Shown: piece by piece, positions 59,060-64,000 of the stretch
Layout of the letters: each line of letters begins with the position of its first letter
Position numbering within the stretch: position 1 is the stretch's first letter
Assembly: GCF_010015445.1 (NCBI RefSeq)
Contig: NC_053116.1
Location: 2,826,068-2,890,067 of the forward strand
Direction of reading: 5' to 3'
Length of the DNA: 64,000 nucleotides
Source of the DNA: Perca fluviatilis
Lineage: Eukaryota > Chordata > Actinopteri > Perciformes > Percidae
Notes under the pieces: model-generated
Databases searched by the model: none
Told to the model about the DNA's origin: nothing
The model's input: the letters and a program-made list of their open reading frames with translations, nothing else
Translations under genes and position numbers: made by a program

Positions 59060-59465
59060 CTCTAAAAAGCTAGAAGACTCCATAGGGCCCTACATGAAGT
59101 CAAAAACAACTATGGTCAGAAATCCTTTTTTTATATAGACACCAAAATTTGGAATGACATTCCCCATCACATTCAAACATTATCATCCATCACACATTCT
59201 TGATAGTCATGCACACATTGATTGTTCACGTATTATTGTTTAGTCTTGTTTGTCCGTATTTAATGTCTGATTTGTTTGTATCTGCCTAGTCCATGATAAT
59301 GTCCTGTATAAATGTGCCGAAATTGTGTTCAATGTTCTATGTTGCTGCAGAACAGGAACCTGCTGGAAACTAGTTTTTAAACTGAGTCAGGCCCGTTTAT
59401 ATTGTAACTTAATTGTTGCTTTTAAATTTTCCTGTATAATAAATGAAATAAAAATGAAATGAGTG
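59060..59465 (+). mobile_element. LINE 3' tail fragment
   Basis: 59060-59200 encodes the end of a reverse-transcriptase protein (WNDIPHHIQTLSSITHS). A 3' UTR follows and ends in ATAATAAATGAAATAAAAATG. Heavily 5'-truncated; probably Rex1/CR1-like. Confidence 0.55.
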
Positions 59466-59566
59466 CTACAAGCTAACTGGAGATTTTAAAATATGACTAT
59501 GTCTAAGTACCGGTTAAGAAGACTTGAATTGTCATGTTTTTGTATCTTGTATTTGTTCTTGTTACA

Positions 59567-59614
59567 GACACACACACACACAAATGCACACACACAGACA
59601 CACGCACACACAGA

Positions 59615-59656
<42 letters not shown>

Positions 59657-59680
59657 GAGACACACATTCTCTCTCTCTCT
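59567..59680. repeat. (CA)n then (CT)n microsatellite
   Basis: CACACA with GACA interruptions, ending in a CTCTCTCT run. Confidence 0.93.
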
Positions 59681-59756
59681 CAGTGGTTACAATACTGTGC
59701 TGTTGTGTTCCAAGGTGAAAATGACTACTATGTAACCATCACCTATACATTCTTAA

Positions 59757-60050
59757 CCCTTGTGTTGTCCTTCGGGTCCCAGTGACCCGAAGGACAACAC
59801 AAGGATTATGTACTTCCGTTTACTTTGTTGAGAATTGCTCTCTAAACAAGGGTTAATACAGCACCTTAGTTCTTGTTTGTACAGCATTTTGGTCAGCTTA
59901 AACTGTGTTTAAATGTGTTCTAGAAATAAACTTTACTTACTTACTTTAAAAGAAACAGGGTTTAGAGAGCAATTCTCAACAAAGTAAACGGAAGTACATA
60001 ATCCTTGTGTTGTCCTTCGGGTCACTGGGACCCGAAGGACAACACAAGGG
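59757..60050. mobile_element. Palindromic TTAA MITE, copy 2
   Basis: Identical organisation to 30126-30419 and the same 294-bp length, with TTAA at 59753-59756 and 60051-60054. Its hairpin ends are the same, but the middle (AACAAGGGTTAATACAGC) is inverted relative to copy 1. It lies in the intron between the two zinc-finger gene exons. Confidence 0.92.
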
Positions 60051-60422
60051 TTAAGGGAATACCTATTAAATAAGAATCTTTGTTTATCTAGAAAACAGAC
60101 CCGAAATCACCATCACCAAACACACCAGACTCCATGTAAATAATCACAACTTTTAGCATGTATAGAGCCAGCATATTACCACATGTAAATGTGTGAATTA
60201 AGAGTTTATTTCAACCAAACCAGAGTGGTGATTGTTGGAACAGTGGAAAAACGAACCAAGACGGCTTTTGATAGTTTTATTGTGTTTCTGTCTACTTTGA
60301 ATGCAGTGTGTTTTACGATGATAAAAATACTTACAAATGCTTATTTACAAACATCCTTTCGTCATATCGTTGCTGAGAGAACAGATCACAAAAAGGATCA
60401 CGTGAAGGTTTAATGACCAAAC

Positions 60423-60615
60423 CTGCTCTGTGTAACCGAAGCTGAGGGTTGAAAACAGCGTCCAGTAGCTCCCGTTGTCGCTCGTTCTCCTCTTTTGAAC
60501 GACAAAGTTCCTCCTCGTACTCTGCTATCGTTCTTTCAAACAGCCCAAATATCTCTTCAGCAGCCGCAGTTAGTCGCTGCTCCACCAACGCTCTCAGCAT
60601 CTGGACTTTACACAT
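60423..60615 (-). CDS. Zinc-finger gene, exon 1 with N-terminal coiled coil
   Basis: From ATG 60615-60613 the minus strand encodes MCKVQMLRALVEQRLTAAAE, then IFGLFERTIAEYEEELCRSK, EENERQRELLDAVFNPQLRL, HRA. Donor GCAG|GTTTGG leaves phase 1. This is the conserved N-terminus of a teleost C2H2 zinc-finger family (usually beginning MSKVQMLRALV); the heptad-like pattern indicates a coiled coil, probably for dimerisation. Ser2 is Cys here. Bases 60616-60670 would be 5' UTR. No TATA box is seen. Confidence 0.85.
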
Positions 60616-60670
60616 TTTACCTCTTTCTCAACACAACAAAGATAGTCTGCTAACACACCTTTCTGCTAGA

Positions 60671-61116
60671 TGCCATCTTGTTAAAAGTGTGAACAAAGAG
60701 ACTCTGCTAAGGGACTGTTTGTTATTTATTTCAGGGGCCCCCGGAGGTGTTTTGGGACCTTTAGTCAAAATCGACATGACCCTCCCCTCGCCAGTGATAA
60801 TTTTTCTATGACCCTCCAAAACAATTTGGAAAAAACGAATGACCATCCCCCAACAATTTATCAATACCTTCTGCACTGGTTTGCACTTGGCAAAGATATA
60901 CAGATTCCCATTGTTTTTTTACAGCAATGACATACGTGACTAAACCTCTGCATTCTCATCTGATGCATCCCACTCCTCTGTTATTGTGTGGGGGCCATTT
61001 CAGTAGATTTACTCACTAAAATAGTTGTGGAAACACAATAAGCATGGAAACTAAATGCATACTTCCTGCATTACTGCATTACTTATATACTATAATATAT
61101 ATATATATAATACTAA
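60671..61116. other. Upstream of the zinc-finger exon, no gene
   Basis: Putative promoter-proximal sequence containing GGGGCCCCCGGAGGTG (60734) and then AT-rich DNA. No core promoter element can be assigned. Confidence 0.35.
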
Positions 61117-61520
61117 TGTCACAAACCGACTCAATGCATGTGACAAAAGAGGGGAGACCAAACAGGTTAAAATGCCAATTAAGTGTTTATTGCAACATAA
61201 AGAAACTACTATTAACAAAAGAATCAAAACAGATGTAGAATCAGTGTTATCAGTAGTGTAAGCGATGTATGTGTGAGTGAAAGATAAGTAAGCAAATGAC
61301 AACTGCAACAAAAGAAACAAACCAAATCCAAACCAAGAGATGTGGAACCTAGGAGCAGGAGAATGAAGAGCCAGAACAATCAAACATGACTTGTATAAAT
61401 AGTATTGGTTGAGGCCTACCCAGGTGTCCACTAATCAAGTAACGAGCCCTCCCAAACTGCCAGCTCAGCCAATCAAGCCAAAGAAGCCAACAGCAGGCAG
61501 AAAAGGGAGGGTTCGTAACA
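61117..61520 (-). mobile_element. Solo LTR, 404 bp
   Basis: TGTCACAAACC at the left and the complement of GGTTCGTAACA at the right (TGTTACGAACC) are inverted ends. CTAA is duplicated on both sides (61113-61116 and 61521-61524). ORFs inside are incidental. Confidence 0.7.
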
Positions 61521-62960
61521 CTAAGTTACTCCGTAAACTAGTATTCACATGAAATAAAACATTGAGACCATTCAGCAAAGCACTCTGGGTAACATTCAAC
61601 ACACAAACTGGTTGCTATGGACTCGTCACTAGGCTTCCTCCACTTCGCCGTTTAAACAAAGTGGAATAAACCTAAGTCCAAATCTACACAAAACCCGCAA
61701 TCAATTAGTAAGCTGACATCAAATGTGGCATTTAGGAAACCTTTATTGTAACCTTGGCACGGTAAGATGTCCAGATTATGTGTTGTAAGTGTTGCGCTTG
61801 GTCGGGAGTGTTGCGTCACTTTTTGATGCACTGAGTTGGGACGTATGTTTAACTGACACGCGGGACAAGAACGGGACAGTTAGGGTTAGAAAAAGATGGG
61901 GGGGTGGGGTTATAAAATGTATGTTTCAGGGACAAGAGCGGGATACGAAACCTGGTCTCCTGGAGGAAGTCCTGTGTTGTTTGACCCATCCACTGCCCCA
62001 ACCTCCCACCCTAAGCGATATTTCAGCCTTTCACACTACTCTCTAGTGTTGTCTCCCTTAATACTACGTCATCTTACAGCACCGCAGAACTGCTGCTCTG
62101 CCCGGTGCAAAGGATGCTTATTGCGTCGTATCTGACCAAGCGTCCGTATTTGATGAGTTGGGAGTGAGAACGGGTCTAAAGCGGCCATAGTGAGGTTAAC
62201 GTTCCACTTCCTCTGAAACAGACAGTTACGTTCTCTATGCCCTGGTGACTGACTGACAGGCTGCAAGTTGTAGGGCAAAGCAACTTTTATTTCAGCAACA
62301 AGGCAATTCAAAACACTTTACACAAAACATTAAAGAGCAGTTAAAAACTTTCATGAAAGAGACAAAAAAAAATAATTACAGGCTACAATGGAATAAGCTA
62401 CAAATACAAGAATAACAGCTGCAGCGTAAGAAATTAATAATTATTTGATTTGATAAGATAAGATAGACTTTATTAATCCCACACTGGGGAAATTCCTATG
62501 CTACGAAAAATAATTACACACATCAGAATAACAAAAATACACATTAAGTAGACATAGGACAAAAAATATACATAAAGTATAAGAAATAGAAAAAATAGAA
62601 TTAGTTATTAAAATAATAGTAATAAAAACAAACATACTGTATTTACACAATAAACACAGATGAGTAAGATGCGGAAGAATAGAAATGACATATTGCACAG
62701 TTGGAGGTAACAGAGTAATAAATATATAAATATGAATAGTGTAGAATATTGCCAAGTGATGGCTCATATTGCAGAAACAGCTAGCAGTGCTACATTAAAG
62801 CAACACTATGTAACTTTTCCCGATTCCCCGCTTGGAACTACAGCTGTTGCAACCCCTCCAACCCGGCCGAATGGGTCTCCCATTGCGAAGTTGTAAAGTC
62901 CAGAAAAAAAGAAAAGGACACACAGCTAATCTCCACAGTTGTACATCCATATATGCACAT
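61521..62960. other. No gene seen; short repeat pieces
   Basis: At 62452-62515 GATAAGATAGACTTTATTAATCCCACACTGG is a fish interspersed-repeat block (split here at 20: ends CCCACACTGGGGAAATT). At 62797 AAGCAACACTATGTAAC after ATTA is a MITE-type left end. The rest is AT-rich and unassigned. Confidence 0.4.
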
Positions 62961-63279
62961 TAGAGCTGCAAAGATTAATCGATTAGTTGCCAACTATTTC
63001 GATAATCAATTAGTCGGTTTGAGTAATTTTTTAAGACGAAAGTAAACATTCTTTGATTCCAGTTTGTTAAATGTGAATATTGTTCTAGTTTCTTCTCTCC
63101 TCTGTGACAGTAAACTGAATAAAACAAGACATGTGAGGACGTCATCTTGGGCTTTGGGAACACTGATCCACATTTTTCATAATTTTCTGACATTTTATAA
63201 ACCAAACAACCAATCGATTAATCGAGAAAATAATCAACAGATTAATCGACTATGAAAATAATTGTTAGTTGCAGCCCTA
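62961..63279. mobile_element. hAT-type MITE, 319 bp
   Basis: TAGAGCTGCAAAGATTAATCG and the complement of AGTTGCAGCCCTA are inverted ends. ATGCACAT is exactly duplicated (62953-62960 and 63280-63287). Non-coding. Confidence 0.88.
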
Positions 63280-63482
63280 ATGCACATACGTTGAAAAACA
63301 GTTTGGAAGAAGAATAAAACGCGAAAAAAGAAATATGAGAAATACACAAAATTTCACAGAAAAGGCTCAGAGCTGCTGCAACAGGCTACCACACACACGG
63401 CACCATCTTGTAAACTGATGTTGATACATAAAGTTTTTGTTTGATATTTGAGAAGTTTTGCTTGGATTTAAAGGCACAAACA

Positions 63483-64000
63483 TTAGTCGATGTCACCAGT
63501 TTTAGAAGAGTCTCCAGTCTGGTCTTCAGTCTCTGGTTGTAAAAGTGAATGTGAGTTCCTGGCTGGTTCTAGTGCTCCACAGTCCTCTCCATCAGCTTCT
63601 GTTTCCATTGGACCAACACATTTATGTGTTTTTACATCAGAACGCCAGGCAAATCTTTTGTTACAAACACTGCAGCTGAATCTTTTCTCTCCTGTGTGGA
63701 CTGCCATGTGTGGCCGTAAACTTCCTCTCTGTGTAAAAGATTTTTTACAGACTGAGCAGCTAAAAGGTTTTTCTCCTGTGTGAGTTCTCATGTGTGACCG
63801 TAAATCTCCACTCTGTGTAAAAGATTTCTTACAAACTGAGCAGCTGAAAGGTTTTTCACCTGTGTGAGTTCTCATGTGTGTCTTCAGATCTGACTTGTAG
63901 CCAAATCTTTTATCACAAATTGAGCAGCTGAAAGATTTTTCTCCTGTGTGGATTCTCATGTGTTTCTGTAAATTTTCACTCTGTGTAAAAGATTTATTAC
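63483..64000 (-). CDS. C2H2 zinc-finger protein, C-terminal fingers and acidic tail (partial)
   Basis: Minus strand, open from the window edge to TAA 63485-63483. One partial and four complete fingers are present (FSCSICDKRFGYKS, FSCSVCKKSFTQSGD, FSCSVCKKSFTQRGS, FSCSVCNKRFAWRS), the last reading HKC in place of the usual final His spacing (DVKTHKC), so it lacks a standard fourth zinc ligand. A tail of about 45 residues follows (METEADGEDCGALEPARNSH, then LLQPETEDQTGD) and ends KTGDID. The acidic segment resembles one that usually lies before the fingers in related fish proteins. The gene continues to the right of the window. Confidence 0.92.
   Translation of the reverse strand, partial: NKSFTQSENLQKHMRIHTGEKSFSCSICDKRFGYKSDLKTHMRTHTGEKPFSCSVCKKSFTQSGDLRSHMRTHTGEKPFSCSVCKKSFTQRGSLRPHMAVHTGEKRFSCSVCNKRFAWRSDVKTHKCVGPMETEADGEDCGALEPARNSHSLLQPETEDQTGDSSKTGDID

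Noticed and set aside
60423..60615. Joining this zinc-finger exon 1 directly to the finger exon at 34979-35762
   Set aside because: The chromobox exons lie between them on the same strand, and the finger types differ from those usually paired with this N-terminus.
61044..61431. Overlapping ORFs on both strands
   Set aside because: They fall in an AT run and a solo LTR, with no protein similarity recognised.

Overview
The window is vertebrate nuclear DNA, almost certainly from a teleost and probably a percomorph. The evidence is Rex3/RTE and L2 non-LTR retrotransposons, Tc1-like, hAT, PIF/Harbinger-like and TTAA-target DNA transposons, a decayed Ty3/gypsy element, long (CA)n tracts, and fish-type C2H2 zinc-finger arrays. 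Host coding sequence is sparse. Most of the 64 kb consists of repeats inserted into repeats, and many insertion events can be read exactly from target-site duplications (TSDs).

Host genes. (1) Bases 1-645 (+) are the 3' end of a C2H2 zinc-finger exon. (2) A three-exon piece of an HP1/Cbx1-like chromobox gene runs on the minus strand (43372-43366, 42928-42676, 36774-36603). Its splice phases match and its chromodomain is complete, but I see no chromoshadow exon. (3) The next minus-strand coding exon, 35762-34979, is a nine-finger C2H2 array with a one-base homopolymer frameshift. It begins in the same phase in which the chromobox exon ends, so a chromodomain-zinc-finger transcript is formally possible. 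(4) A second zinc-finger gene on the minus strand shows its N-terminal coiled-coil exon (60615-60423) and an acidic linker exon (58991-58898). (5) A third minus-strand zinc-finger gene runs off the right edge (64000-63483). (6) A Topors-like C-terminal coding fragment lies at 32517-32705 (+), joined to a MITE.

Mobile DNA from left to right: a hAT MITE (1635-2054); an RTE/Rex3-like fragment joined to a nearly full-length L2 element (about 3390-8229) whose ORF1 and ORF2 share one frame across a TGA-CTA stop; a foldback element (8588-9679); a 742-bp GT tract; a Tc1-like element (13817-17683) carrying a 1.7-kb TTAA element; a second RTE copy with its own insertion; a dead Ty3/gypsy element (about 22693-30961) with a TA-target MITE in gag and a palindromic TTAA MITE in its 3' LTR; and several TTAA MITEs near 32 kb. 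Chromobox intron 2 is almost entirely a nested Tc1-like element plus a hAT element. Right of the chromobox gene are a LINE 3' end split by a hAT element and then by a foldback TTAA element, a 2.3-kb hAT element containing a solo LTR, a second Tc1-like copy, a 2.3-kb Harbinger-like element inserted 8 bp inside a zinc-finger gene intron, a second copy of the palindromic MITE, another solo LTR and a hAT MITE.

How the parts relate. The host genes belong to chromatin and DNA-binding families that often act on transposons: HP1 chromodomain proteins bind methylated H3K9, and C2H2 arrays bind specific DNA. Their neighbourhood is dense in elements. A functional link is inference only. No CRISPR array, operon, rRNA gene or complete tRNA gene is visible; one tRNA-derived SINE head is.
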